Source: Gallionellaceae bacterium | Lineage (GTDB): Bacteria > Pseudomonadota > Gammaproteobacteria > Burkholderiales > Gallionellaceae | Direction: 5' to 3' | Length of the DNA: 61,004 nucleotides | NCBI GenBank assembly: GCA_008080515.1 | Contig: VIKH01000004.1 | Location: forward strand, 6,084 to 67,087 | Part shown: positions 8,979 to 17,410 of the stretch, in pieces | Position numbering within the stretch: the first letter of the stretch is position 1 | Layout of the letters: each line of letters begins with the position of its first letter | Notes under the pieces: generated by a model | Seen by the model: only the letters and a program-made list of their open reading frames with translations | Databases searched by the model: none | Told to the model about the DNA's origin: nothing | Position numbers and translations under genes: made by a program

Positions 8979-9464
8979 ATGGCAAAAATCTCTCAAACCG
9001 CTATCGTTGGCTTGTCTTCCCGCCTGCTCGAAGAACAGGATGCGCTGAAGTCGTTTGTTTCGTTGCTCGAAACAGAGCAGCAGGCCTTGCTCGGCGGAAA
9101 CCCCGAGCAACTGTTGGCGCTTTCTGAAAACAAGATGCGGGCAGCCAACGAACTGGGAAAACTGGCGGAAAACCACAAGAACGAGCTGCTTGCGTTTGGG
9201 GCAACAAACGGAGTGGGCGGAGCAAAGGCCTGGTTGCAGGCGCACGCCGCAAACTTGTTGCCGGTTTGGCGCAACATCCAGCAGCTGGCCGGACAGGCAC
9301 AGCAGCTCAACCGCATCAACGGCGTATTGATCCAGACCAAGCTGCGCCACAACCAACAGGCGCTCACGGCACTGCAAAATGCCGCGCATAAAACCAGTGG
9401 TCTGTATGGCCCCGACGGGCAACCGCACTTGACAAGCGCTGGCCGCGTTCTGGGCAGCGTATGA
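8979..9464 (+). CDS. flgN: FlgN, export chaperone for FlgK/FlgL
   Basis: FlgN escorts the hook-filament junction proteins to the export gate. The 161-residue product is mostly helical. It opens with a helix LLEEQDALKSFVSLLETEQQ typical of FlgN, and continues with ALSENKMRAANELGKLAENH. No secretion signal is seen, as expected for a cytosolic chaperone. Identification rests on size, helical pattern and position directly after flgM. The 77 bases before aat contain a small hairpin (CGCGAGCTTCGCG) and nothing else recognised. Confidence 0.9.
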   Translation: MAKISQTAIVGLSSRLLEEQDALKSFVSLLETEQQALLGGNPEQLLALSENKMRAANELGKLAENHKNELLAFGATNGVGGAKAWLQAHAANLLPVWRNIQQLAGQAQQLNRINGVLIQTKLRHNQQALTALQNAAHKTSGLYGPDGQPHLTSAGRVLGSV

Positions 9465-9541
9465 CCCCATTTCGCCAAGCAGCAACGAATTGGGGCGGGG
9501 TGGCGGGAACGGGAGCGACGAACCGCTGCGCGAGCTTCGCG

Positions 9542-10240
9542 TTAAGCGATGGGTTCGCAGTCAAATTGCCACCGGCAAGCACTATCCGGAAGTTGTACCA
9601 GATCCTTCAGGCGCAGGATGAACTCTGCGCGCGGCATTTGGCGTGCGCCTAGCGATGCGAGGTGCGGCGTGTGCATCTGGCAATCGATCATGCCGTAATT
9701 CCAGCGCTGCAACTGCGCGGCAAGATGCGCGAGGGCGACCTTGGACGCATCGTTTTTACGGCTGAACATGGATTCACCGTAAAACATACGACCGATGCCG
9801 ACGCCATACAGCCCTCCAACCAGTTCGCTCCCGTTCCAGGTTTCCACCGAGTGTGCCACGCCCATCCGGTGCAGGCGGAGATATGCCGCAACCATGTCCT
9901 CGCCGACCCAGGTGCCCGCCTGTCCTTTGCGCGGCGCGGCGCAGGCGCGCATGACGCGCTCAAATGCGGTATCGGCGCGAATTTCAAATACCTTCCTGCG
10001 CAAGGTCTTGCGCAATGATCGGGATACTTTGAGCTCACCCGGAAACAACACCGTACGCGGATCCGGGCTCCACCACAAAATTGGGTCGCCTTCACCGAAC
10101 CAGGGAAAGATACCGTGCCGATATGCTTCCAGCAGGCGTTGTGGCGCGAGGCTGCCGCCGGCTGCCAGCAAACCGTCCGGCGAGCGCAGAGCCTGTTCGA
10201 CCGGCGGGAAGGGGGTGTCATCGTTCAAATAAGGGATCAC
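9542..10240 (-). CDS. aat: Leucyl/phenylalanyl-tRNA-protein transferase
   Basis: Aat adds Leu or Phe to proteins with N-terminal Arg or Lys and so marks them for ClpS/ClpAP degradation in the cytoplasm. The 232-residue product has the family blocks [39 protein letters not shown] and [16 protein letters not shown]. These are followed by [27 protein letters not shown] and [18 protein letters not shown]. All are diagnostic. It is convergent with flgN and stands alone. Confidence 0.97.
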   Translation of the reverse strand: MIPYLNDDTPFPPVEQALRSPDGLLAAGGSLAPQRLLEAYRHGIFPWFGEGDPILWWSPDPRTVLFPGELKVSRSLRKTLRRKVFEIRADTAFERVMRACAAPRKGQAGTWVGEDMVAAYLRLHRMGVAHSVETWNGSELVGGLYGVGIGRMFYGESMFSRKNDASKVALAHLAAQLQRWNYGMIDCQMHTPHLASLGARQMPRAEFILRLKDLVQLPDSACRWQFDCEPIA

Positions 10241-10275
10241 CGGAGACGCCTCGCAGGATTTTTTGTGTAGGGTAA

Positions 10276-10296
10276 GTATATTGTTCTAAAATATAC
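10276..10296. promoter_or_regulatory. A/T-rich palindrome upstream of the PilZ-like gene
   Basis: GTATAT (10276-10281) and ATATAC (10291-10296) form an inverted repeat around nine bases in an A/T-rich gap between aat and the next gene. It could be an operator or part of a promoter (TAAAAT within it resembles a -10). No matching -35 was clear. Confidence 0.3.
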
Positions 10297-10332
10297 ACAG
10301 TTACCGAACCACGTTGTCAAAAAGGTGCCGTC

Positions 10333-11847
10333 ATGTTTGGACTGTTTGGCAAGAAATCAGATCACCCGATGGCGGATATCAAGTCGGCACAGAAGCTGCT
10401 GGACGAATTGCCGAAGAGCGATGCTCTGAAAACCATACAAGAGCTGACCTCGTGGCTGGATACCGTCTCCGGGCACGCGGAATTCCAGATAGAACACGCG
10501 TCGTCTGTCGTGCGCCTGCTCGACGAAACCGCCCAGCCATTCGAGCGCAAGCTGGCACGCGATTATTTTGCGGCCAGCGCCCTTTCGCCTTTTCAGGAAA
10601 ACAGGTTATGGATGGCGTTAGGCGAGTTTTACGCGCAGCTGGCGCAGGCTTACCTGAATATTCTGGCGCGGTACCGCAACGGCGATAAGGGCAGTCATCT
10701 GGTCAAAACGGTTTTGCCGCTCATCGCCGCACGCGGCGTCCGCGCGGCGGGGAGGCAGTTGAAATGCGCGGCTGCCCGCTATGCGCTGGTAGACCATGCA
10801 ATATGGGGAAGATTGGCCGAGTTTTACGTCCATGCCGACGAGCATAACTATCTGGACGAGCCGGTTTCGATCTATCCCGCAGCGACCCAACAAACTGCGG
10901 TGCGCCATGAGTTCATTGGCACCCTGATCTGGTACGCATCCAGCGCCAGCACGCTCAACCGTTTCCATATGCACATCGCCGAACGGCTGACTTCCAACCT
11001 GTGCAAGTATATGACGGTTGGGCAGCAGTGCGGGCCGGACAGCATATACGGGTTCGATCTGCTGCGCCCTGCCCCACCCATGCGGGTAAGCGAGGACACC
11101 ACGCTGCAGCCCAGCCTGCTTTTCATCGGCGTGGGAAAAATCAAAGCTCCCACCGATGCGTTGATCGAAGTGCTGGCAAAGAACGTGATACCGGACGAAC
11201 TGAATCTCGGCGGCACTTACGATGCCGGAATAGTGCTCGGCGTGCTGCGCCACATGGCAGATTGCTGGGCTGTCCCGCCACCGATGCGGCGCAACGCGCG
11301 GCATCGGATCAAGGTAAACCTGAACGTGGCAAACGGATTTTCCAGCGTGATGGAGCATACCGGTATCGGCTTGAATTTCGGCGAGGACACCAGCGTTCCA
11401 TGGGAGGTGGAAGATATCAGTACCGGCGGCTTTCGCTGCGTTGTGCCCCCTTCGTACACGACCGGCATAACGATAGGCTCGCTGATCGGCCTCAAGCCGG
11501 AAAAAATGGATCGCTGGGGCGTAGGTATCGTGCGCCGTTTAAGCCGCGACCCTCAAAACTACCTGCATGTCGGAGTAGAGATACTATCCGGCCAAGTGAC
11601 GGGCGTCGGCTTGCGCGAGCAAAGATCTGAAGAGGAGCAACCCGCCCTGTGGCTGGATAGCCCCGGCGACAACAAAGAGGAAGCGCGCCTGCTGCTGAGC
11701 CCGGACTCGTTTTCTACCAACCGCAGCATGCATGTACACCTTGAAGGCAAAAACTACTTGTTGATGCCGCAGGTGCTGGTGGAAAAAGGCGAGGACTTCG
11801 ATTTGGCGCGCTACCGCAAGATCGAAGAGGATACCGGAGACACATAG
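10333..11847 (+). CDS. PilZ-like domain protein of unknown function
   Basis: This 504-residue cytosolic protein has no signal peptide or membrane helix. The first 320 residues are mostly helical (for example SAQKLLDELPKSDALKTIQE) and match nothing I recognise. The part from about 330 to 440 looks like a PilZ domain: basic residues RRNARHRIKVNLNV, then EVEDISTGGFRC, which fits the second PilZ motif (D/N-x-S/A-x-x-G), then a beta-rich segment ending LHVGVEILSGQ. If functional it would bind cyclic di-GMP, which would fit a neighbourhood of flagella and pili, but the first motif is not a clean RxxxR. The last 60 residues are variable. It is monocistronic, with a 92-base A/T-rich upstream gap. Confidence 0.6.
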   Translation: MFGLFGKKSDHPMADIKSAQKLLDELPKSDALKTIQELTSWLDTVSGHAEFQIEHASSVVRLLDETAQPFERKLARDYFAASALSPFQENRLWMALGEFYAQLAQAYLNILARYRNGDKGSHLVKTVLPLIAARGVRAAGRQLKCAAARYALVDHAIWGRLAEFYVHADEHNYLDEPVSIYPAATQQTAVRHEFIGTLIWYASSASTLNRFHMHIAERLTSNLCKYMTVGQQCGPDSIYGFDLLRPAPPMRVSEDTTLQPSLLFIGVGKIKAPTDALIEVLAKNVIPDELNLGGTYDAGIVLGVLRHMADCWAVPPPMRRNARHRIKVNLNVANGFSSVMEHTGIGLNFGEDTSVPWEVEDISTGGFRCVVPPSYTTGITIGSLIGLKPEKMDRWGVGIVRRLSRDPQNYLHVGVEILSGQVTGVGLREQRSEEEQPALWLDSPGDNKEEARLLLSPDSFSTNRSMHVHLEGKNYLLMPQVLVEKGEDFDLARYRKIEEDTGDT

Positions 11848-11855
11848 AGCGCCGC

Positions 11856-12524
11856 TCAAATAGACGTATTGAGCCGGCGTGTCAACCACGCCTCGATGTC
11901 GCGCACCTCTTCCATGCACACCGAATGCTGCATGGCATATTCGTGCCACTCGGGCCGATAGCCCATCTCTCCCAGTCTCCTTGCCGAAGCCAGGCCCAGT
12001 TCGACCGGCACCACCGTGTCGTCGAGTCCGTGCGCCATGAAGATGGGCAGGTGCTCTGCACCCTCGCCCGTTTCGCCCGGAAGGGTTTCCTCCAGCGGCA
12101 AGTAAGTGGAGAGAGCGAGAATGCCGCCCAGGCGCCGCGCGTGCAGCAAGCCGGTGTACAGCGCAATCGCCCCGCCTTGCGAGAAGCCGGCAAGATAAAT
12201 GTTTTCTGCGGCGACGCCGCGCTGCTTTTCCCGCTCGATCAGCGCTTCGATGGCGAGCCGTGAAGCGCGGATACCATCCTCGTCCTGCCGGGCGGCAATG
12301 TTCGTTCCGGCAATGTCGTACCAGGCACGCATGACATAGCCGCCGTTGATGGTGACCGGCATCATCGGCGCGTGCGGAAAAATATAGCGCACCGCCACCG
12401 GCAAGCGCATATCTTCCGCGACAGGCACGAAGTCATCGCCATCGGCGCCCAGCCCGTGCAGCCAGATAATGCTGTGCAGCGGCGCGGCGCCGGTTTCAAG
12501 CGTGATGTGGGGCAGCAAGTTCAT
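11856..12524 (-). CDS. Carboxylesterase/lysophospholipase-type hydrolase
   Basis: This 222-residue alpha/beta hydrolase belongs to the small cytosolic carboxylesterase family (YpfH/EstB-like). The oxyanion region is IIWLHGLGADGDDF. The nucleophile elbow is GFSQGGA, at about residue 120. The acid is probably the Asp pair in AHGLDDTVVP, and the catalytic His is in YAMQHSVCMEE. It hydrolyses short-chain esters in family members, with the natural substrate unknown. It overlaps the upstream gene by four bases (ATGA), so the two form an operon. Confidence 0.9.
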   Translation of the reverse strand: MNLLPHITLETGAAPLHSIIWLHGLGADGDDFVPVAEDMRLPVAVRYIFPHAPMMPVTINGGYVMRAWYDIAGTNIAARQDEDGIRASRLAIEALIEREKQRGVAAENIYLAGFSQGGAIALYTGLLHARRLGGILALSTYLPLEETLPGETGEGAEHLPIFMAHGLDDTVVPVELGLASARRLGEMGYRPEWHEYAMQHSVCMEEVRDIEAWLTRRLNTSI

Positions 12525-12958
12525 CCGGGGCGATCGCTTCCGGCTGGCAGCTCTTCCACAGGCTGGACGCTGACGTTCCGGAGCAGTTCTGCGGCGGTTT
12601 GCGCAAGCAGTGCCACATCCAGCGTGCCGATGCTTTGCTCCGCCATATCAATGCCACTCAAGACGGTGGGGCGTTCTGGCTCGGTCAGTTCCCAGCGGCC
12701 AGTTTCGTCCCCCCTATTCCGCACCGCTTGCAAAATATCAATGGCCGTATCCAGCGTGGAGATTGCGCCGGAAAGCCTGGTATGGTGGCGTTCGAGCGCG
12801 GCCCGGACAACCGAAATGGCCGCCGCCAGACGACCAAAAGCCGTCACGTTAAATTGTCCGAGGCAGGCGGCCTGGTACGCCAGGCGCATGTCCATGGCAT
12901 AAATATCCTTCAGGCCGCGCGTCACCGGAACGCGCAGTGGTCTCTTCTTCTTTCTCAT
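12521..12958 (-). CDS. Uncharacterised small protein
   Basis: This 145-residue protein is not recognised. It starts with a very basic segment (MRKKKRPLRVPVTRGLKDIY). The rest is mainly predicted helix, with FGRLAAAISVVRAALERHHT and MAEQSIGTLDVALLAQTAAE. No membrane segment or signal peptide is visible. Its stop overlaps the start of the esterase gene, suggesting co-expression. The coding region has the same codon character as its neighbours, so it is probably a core gene of the lineage. Confidence 0.7.
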   Translation of the reverse strand: MRKKKRPLRVPVTRGLKDIYAMDMRLAYQAACLGQFNVTAFGRLAAAISVVRAALERHHTRLSGAISTLDTAIDILQAVRNRGDETGRWELTEPERPTVLSGIDMAEQSIGTLDVALLAQTAAELLRNVSVQPVEELPAGSDRPG

Positions 12959-12979
12959 GTCATCCCGATCCGAGAGGGG

Positions 12980-13924
12980 TCAGCGCACACTGACCAGCGG
13001 TTTGAAACCCAAGCGCTTTTGCAGCTTCTCCGCGTAGGCGCGCGCTTCGTCTTGAGTGGCATAAGGCCCGATCTGCACGCGCACCAGTTCGTCTTTGCGG
13101 TACAGCCCGACCCGCCTGCCGCTGCCATCAAACTCGGCACTCATGCGCGCCAGAAAGCTCTCCGCGCCCTGCTGCGACTTGAATGCGCCAAGCTGCAAGT
13201 ACACCTTGCCTGCTTCGGAAGGGGCACCTGCGGCGGGAACGGCGACTTTTGCCACAGATTCGGGCGGCAGCGGCTCGATCTTGAGCGGTTCGGTGTCTGC
13301 AAGCGGTGCCGTAACGGCTGCATCTGTCACGATGCTTTCCACCTCCACTTCACCGCTACCGTTCCCGACGATGCCCAGCTTGTGCGCTGCAACGTAAGAA
13401 AGATCCATGATGCGCCCGTGCAGGAAAGGGCCGCGGTCATTCACGCGCACCACCACCGATTTGCCGGAGGCGGGGTGGGTGACGCGGGCATAGCTGGGTA
13501 TCGGCAGAGTGGGGTGGGCGGCGGTCATGGCGTACATGTCGTACACCTCGCCGCTGGAAGTGCGCTGGCCGTGGAACTTCCTGCCGTACCAGGAAGCAAT
13601 GCCGCGCTCCTTGTAATTGCCGGGCGCGGCCAGCGGAGTATAAGTTTTGCCCAGCGCGGCATACTGGCGGTTCGCATAACGGTGTAGCGGCTCGGCTTTT
13701 GGCACGGCGTCCAGCGTGGCATCAAGATTGGCCGGAATTTCCTGGCCGGGGCCGTCGCCTTCCAGATAGCCGCCGCGCGCGGCCTGGGTGGGTGCTGCCG
13801 GAACCGGCTGCGAATCGGCTACCGGCGCGGGCGAGCTGCGCACCTCCGGCTGGCGCACCGGCGCGGTACCGCAAGCGGCGAGGATGGCTGCCGCAAGCAG
13901 CGCCAGCCCAGTTTGTTTGTTCAT
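12980..13924 (-). CDS. rlpA: RlpA, septal-ring lytic transglycosylase lipoprotein
   Basis: RlpA is an outer-membrane-anchored enzyme that cleaves peptidoglycan strands lacking stem peptides. Read from the ATG at 13924 it is 314 residues. The lipobox ILAAC puts the lipidated Cys near residue 18. A Pro/Ala-rich linker follows. The double-psi beta-barrel catalytic domain is at about 100-190 (ERGIASWYGRKFHGQRTSSG, YDMYAMTAAHPTLPIPSYA, VVVRVNDRGPFLHGRIMDLS). A SPOR domain closes the protein (VYLQLGAFKSQQGAESFLAR and VQIGPYATQDEARAYAEKLQ). SD AGGAG lies seven bases before ATG. The same frame is continuous with rodA. Confidence 0.93.
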   Translation of the reverse strand: MNKQTGLALLAAAILAACGTAPVRQPEVRSSPAPVADSQPVPAAPTQAARGGYLEGDGPGQEIPANLDATLDAVPKAEPLHRYANRQYAALGKTYTPLAAPGNYKERGIASWYGRKFHGQRTSSGEVYDMYAMTAAHPTLPIPSYARVTHPASGKSVVVRVNDRGPFLHGRIMDLSYVAAHKLGIVGNGSGEVEVESIVTDAAVTAPLADTEPLKIEPLPPESVAKVAVPAAGAPSEAGKVYLQLGAFKSQQGAESFLARMSAEFDGSGRRVGLYRKDELVRVQIGPYATQDEARAYAEKLQKRLGFKPLVSVR

Positions 13925-15010
13925 TAAAAATCTCCTTGAAAGCATACCAAAGCCCAGCAGCAAAGTAACCATGGAGGTGCCGCCGTAGCTGACCAGCGGC
14001 AACGGCACCCCCACCACCGGCAGGATGCCGATCACCATGCCCATGTTGACGAAGGCGTAAGTAAAAAACGTCAGCGTGATCGAGCCCGCCATCAGGCGGG
14101 TGAAATAAGTGGAGGCTTCGGCGGTGATGATGAAGCCGCGCGCGATGACAAACAGATACATGCCCAGCAAAATCAGGTTGCCGAGCAGCCCGAACTCTTC
14201 GGAATAGACCGCAAAGATGAAATCGGTGGTGCGCTCCGGCAGAAAATCCAAGTGGGTCTGGGTGCCGTTGAGATAGCCCTTGCCCAGCACTCCGCCGGAA
14301 CCGACCGCGATCGTGCCCTGGATGGTGTGGTAGCCCTTGCCCAAGGCGTCCTGCGCGGGATCGAACAGCATCAGGATGCGTTGGCGCTGGTAGTCGTGCA
14401 GCATGGACCACAGCACTGGAGCGCTGCCCAAGGCAATAGCCAGCAGCACCCCCATCACGCGCCAGCTCAAGCCGGCGAGAAACAGCACGTAGAAACCGCT
14501 GGCGGAAATCAGCAGGGCGGTGCCCAGGTCCGGCTGGCGCGCGATCAGCAGCACCGGCAACAGCAGCAGCAAGGCTGCCACAAAATAATTCTTCAGCGTC
14601 AGGGTGGCTTCGTGTTTCTCGAAATACCACGCCATCATCAGCGGCACGGCGATTTTCATCAGCTCGGAAGGCTGGATGGTCGCCACCCCGACATTCAGCC
14701 AGCGCCGCGCACCGTGGCTGATCTCGCCGAACAGCGCCACGCCGACCAGCAACGCCATGCCGAGGGCGTAAACCGGGACGGCGGTGCGCAGCAGGAAATG
14801 CAGCGGCAGGTTGGCCACCAGCCACAGGATGCCGAACGCGACCAGCATGTTCGCCGATTGCTTCAGCACGCGCCCCCAGTCGCCGTCGCTGGCGCTGTAC
14901 AGCACCGTGAGTCCCGTCAGCATCAGCAGGCCGAGCGCCGCCAGCAGCACCGGATCGAGGTGCAGAGTGAAGCGCTTCCACACGCGCGGCCACAGCCGTT
15001 GCCTAATCAT
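12980..15010 (-). CDS. rodA: RodA glycosyltransferase read in frame into RlpA
   Basis: RodA is the SEDS-family transferase that polymerises glycan strands for rod elongation with PBP2. The start is the ATG at 15010, overlapping the mrdA stop by eight bases. Codons 1-362 (15010-13925) give MIRQRLWPRVWKRFTLHLDP, then about ten membrane helices. Family motifs are LDFLPERTTDFIFAVYSEEF, with the likely catalytic Asp, and PLPLVSYGGTSMVTLLLGFG. RodA has no stop of its own. After GMLSRRFL the frame runs straight into MNKQTGLALL, the lipoprotein signal of RlpA. The normal cytoplasmic tail (about ten residues) is missing. The unbroken frame encodes 676 residues. An AGGAG site seven bases before the RlpA ATG suggests RlpA is also made separately. 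It could be a real fusion or the trace of a small deletion. Confidence 0.88.
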   Translation of the reverse strand: MIRQRLWPRVWKRFTLHLDPVLLAALGLLMLTGLTVLYSASDGDWGRVLKQSANMLVAFGILWLVANLPLHFLLRTAVPVYALGMALLVGVALFGEISHGARRWLNVGVATIQPSELMKIAVPLMMAWYFEKHEATLTLKNYFVAALLLLLPVLLIARQPDLGTALLISASGFYVLFLAGLSWRVMGVLLAIALGSAPVLWSMLHDYQRQRILMLFDPAQDALGKGYHTIQGTIAVGSGGVLGKGYLNGTQTHLDFLPERTTDFIFAVYSEEFGLLGNLILLGMYLFVIARGFIITAEASTYFTRLMAGSITLTFFTYAFVNMGMVIGILPVVGVPLPLVSYGGTSMVTLLLGFGMLSRRFLMNKQTGLALLAAAILAACGTAPVRQPEVRSSPAPVADSQPVPAAPTQAARGGYLEGDGPGQEIPANLDATLDAVPKAEPLHRYANRQYAALGKTYTPLAAPGNYKERGIASWYGRKFHGQRTSSGEVYDMYAMTAAHPTLPIPSYARVTHPASGKSVVVRVNDRGPFLHGRIMDLSYVAAHKLGIVGNGSGEVEVESIVTDAAVTAPLADTEPLKIEPLPPESVAKVAVPAAGAPSEAGKVYLQLGAFKSQQGAESFLARMSAEFDGSGRRVGLYRKDELVRVQIGPYATQDEARAYAEKLQKRLGFKPLVSVR

Positions 15011-16898
15011 GCTCCTCCTCATCCTGCACGGCGGGCAGCGGTTGCGGCACCTTGCCGAGCAGGTAGTAGTCCAGCACCTTGCGCGCGATGGGCGCGGCGG
15101 TGGAGCCGCCGTGGCCGCCGTTTTCCGCCAGCACCGCCAGCGCGATTTTCGGCTTGTCGACCGGAGCAAACGCGATGAACCAGGCATGGTCGCGGTACCG
15201 CTCCTGCACCTGGCTTTCGATATATTGCTCGCCCTGCTTCATGCCGATGACCTGCGCCGTGCCGGTTTTGCCCGCAATGCCGTAGGGCGCGCCCGCCCCC
15301 GCCGCCGCAGCGGTGCCGCCCGGCTGCATGACCGCAGCCATGGCGCGCTTCACCAGCGCGATGTGCTCGGGGTTAGGCTTGGAATTGTGATCCGGCGGAG
15401 CTTCCTGAAGGGCTGCCCCGTTATCGCCGACGCGCCGCACCTGCCGCACCAGATGCGGGCGATAGCCCGTGCCGTCATTGGCGAGTATGGCCGTGGCGTA
15501 GGCGAGCTGGGTCGGCGTGACCAGATCGTAACCCTGGCCGATACCCGCCGATACGGTGTCGCCCGCGTACCACTTCTGCTGGTAGCGCCTTTGCTTCCAT
15601 TCCTGCGAAGGCAGCAGGCCGGTGACCTCTCCCTCCAGATCAATACCGGTTTTTTTGCCGAAGCCGAACTGCGACAAATGCGCGTGCATGTTGTCTATGC
15701 CCAGTTCGGTGGCCAGCCCGTAGTAATAGGTGTCGCACGAAACGACGATGGACTTGAACAGATCCACGCTGCCGTGCCCGCCCTTTTTCCAGTCGCGGTA
15801 GTGGTGGGCGCTGCCCGGCAGGGTGAAGTAGCCCGGATCGCTGATGGTGTAGGCGGGCGAACGTTTGCCGTAATGCAGGCCGGCCAGCGCCATGAATGGC
15901 TTGATGGTGGAGCCGGGCGGATATTGGCCGCGCAGCGCGCGGTTGTTCAGCGGCACGTCGGGCGAATTGTTCAGCTCGCTCCAGCTTTGCTCGTCTATGC
16001 CGTCTATGAACAAGTTGGGGTCGTAGCCCGGCCTGCTGACAAAAGCCAACACTTCGCCGTTGTTCGGGTCTATCGCCACCAGCGCGCCGCGATAATTTCC
16101 GAACGCCCGGTCGGCAATTTCCTGCAACTTCGCATCCAGCGTCAGCACCAGATCGTTGCCCGATACCGGCGCGGTGCGCGACAGCACGCGCACTCCGCGC
16201 CCGCCCGCATCCACCTCCACCTGCTCGATGCCGGTCTTGCCGTGCAATTCCGTTTCGTAGCTTTGCTCGATGCCGGTCTTGCCGATGTAATCCGAACCCC
16301 GGTAATTGGCGGCGCGCTCATCTTCCTCGAGTTGCTGGATGTCGCTTTCGTTGATGCGCCCGATGTAGCCGATCAGGTGCGAGGTGAGCTCGCGGTAGGG
16401 ATATTCGCGGAACAGGCGCGCCTTGATGTCCACCCCGTCGAAACGGTAGCGTTGCGCGGCAAACCGCGCCACTTCTTCGTCGGACAGCCGGTTGCGTATC
16501 GGCAGGCTCTCGAAATCGCGCCTTTCCGCCAGCAGTTTCTTGAAACGCTTTCTATCCTTGGGCTGGATTTCCACGATCTGCGCCAACTGCTCGATGGTGG
16601 CCTCCAGGTCACCGATCTTGCTCGGGGTGATTTCCAGCGTGTAGCCGGAATAGCTGTGCGCCAGCACCACGCCGTTTCGGTCCAGTATCAGGCCGCGATT
16701 GGGCACGATGGGCACCACCGAGATGCGGTTGTTCTCGGCCAGCGTCTGGTAATGACTGTGCTTCACCACCTGCAAATAGACGAAGCGCGCCAGCAACAGC
16801 AGCAGCATGACCAGCACAAACCCAAGGCTGAGCGCGAGACGCAGCCGGAAGTGATAGATTTCGCGCTGGATGTTTTTAAGTTCGATGCGGCGCTTCAT
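15003..16898 (-). CDS. mrdA: PBP2, elongation-specific transpeptidase
   Basis: PBP2 crosslinks peptidoglycan during lateral growth as partner of RodA. The start MKRRIELKNIQREIYHFRLR at 16898 gives 631 residues, with one membrane anchor (about 20-42). The pedestal domain has VPNRGLILDRNGVVLAHSYS. The transpeptidase domain carries the SxxK motif in PPGSTIKPF, the SxN-type motif as SCD in IVVSCDTYYYG, and KTG in IAGKTGTAQV. It overlaps mreD by four bases and rodA by eight, so the operon is tightly coupled. Confidence 0.97.
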   Translation of the reverse strand: MKRRIELKNIQREIYHFRLRLALSLGFVLVMLLLLLARFVYLQVVKHSHYQTLAENNRISVVPIVPNRGLILDRNGVVLAHSYSGYTLEITPSKIGDLEATIEQLAQIVEIQPKDRKRFKKLLAERRDFESLPIRNRLSDEEVARFAAQRYRFDGVDIKARLFREYPYRELTSHLIGYIGRINESDIQQLEEDERAANYRGSDYIGKTGIEQSYETELHGKTGIEQVEVDAGGRGVRVLSRTAPVSGNDLVLTLDAKLQEIADRAFGNYRGALVAIDPNNGEVLAFVSRPGYDPNLFIDGIDEQSWSELNNSPDVPLNNRALRGQYPPGSTIKPFMALAGLHYGKRSPAYTISDPGYFTLPGSAHHYRDWKKGGHGSVDLFKSIVVSCDTYYYGLATELGIDNMHAHLSQFGFGKKTGIDLEGEVTGLLPSQEWKQRRYQQKWYAGDTVSAGIGQGYDLVTPTQLAYATAILANDGTGYRPHLVRQVRRVGDNGAALQEAPPDHNSKPNPEHIALVKRAMAAVMQPGGTAAAAGAGAPYGIAGKTGTAQVIGMKQGEQYIESQVQERYRDHAWFIAFAPVDKPKIALAVLAENGGHGGSTAAPIARKVLDYYLLGKVPQPLPAVQDEEEHD

Positions 16899-17410
16899 AG
16901 TTCCGCTTCGGCGCGCGGTCGCCGCATTGCCTGCAGCAGCACGGACAGGGGCGCCCACAGCAGGGCCGACACCGCGCTGCCAAAAAAATACTCCCACGCG
17001 ACATAGCCGTGCAACTGCCAGTGCACCGCAGCATAAACGGCATACGCCAGCAACAGCACCGGAAACACTTGCAGGGTTTGCTGGCGCAGGTCGAACATCT
17101 GCACGCGGCGGTGCAGCACGATGCCGCCAAACGCCAGCACCGAATAAGCCAGGGCGTGCTGGCCGAACAGGCTGGCGTTATCCACGTCGGCGAGTATGCC
17201 GACCAGCCAGGCCAGGCCGATGCCGACGCGGTAAGGCTTGTGGATGCACCAGTACAGCGCCACCAGGGCGACAAAATCCGGTCGCAGCGCCAGCCAGACG
17301 CCCTGCCACGGCAACCAGTTGAGCAGCAGCGCGGCCAGCAGGCTCATGGCGATAAACAAATTGCTGGCCGGCAACAGGAATTCCTGGTTTTTTGGCAGGG
17401 GCGCGCTCAC
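16895..17410 (-). CDS. mreD: MreD, rod-shape membrane protein
   Basis: MreD is an inner-membrane part of the elongasome. I place the start at the GTG at 17410, which overlaps the mreC stop in GTGA. That gives 171 residues beginning MSAPLPKNQEFLLPASNLFI, with the GTG read as Met. There are about five membrane segments (for example LLAALLLNWLPWQGVWLA and VGIGLAWLVGILADV). The frame is open much further upstream, but that region lies under mreC and is not coding. Confidence 0.92.
   Translation of the reverse strand: MSAPLPKNQEFLLPASNLFIAMSLLAALLLNWLPWQGVWLALRPDFVALVALYWCIHKPYRVGIGLAWLVGILADVDNASLFGQHALAYSVLAFGGIVLHRRVQMFDLRQQTLQVFPVLLLAYAVYAAVHWQLHGYVAWEYFFGSAVSALLWAPLSVLLQAMRRPRAEAEL

Noticed and set aside
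14784-17006. 740-codon plus-strand frame opposite mrdA and rodA
   Set aside because: It is the mirror frame of strongly coding genes. Composition is atypical and it has no family match, so it is not a gene.
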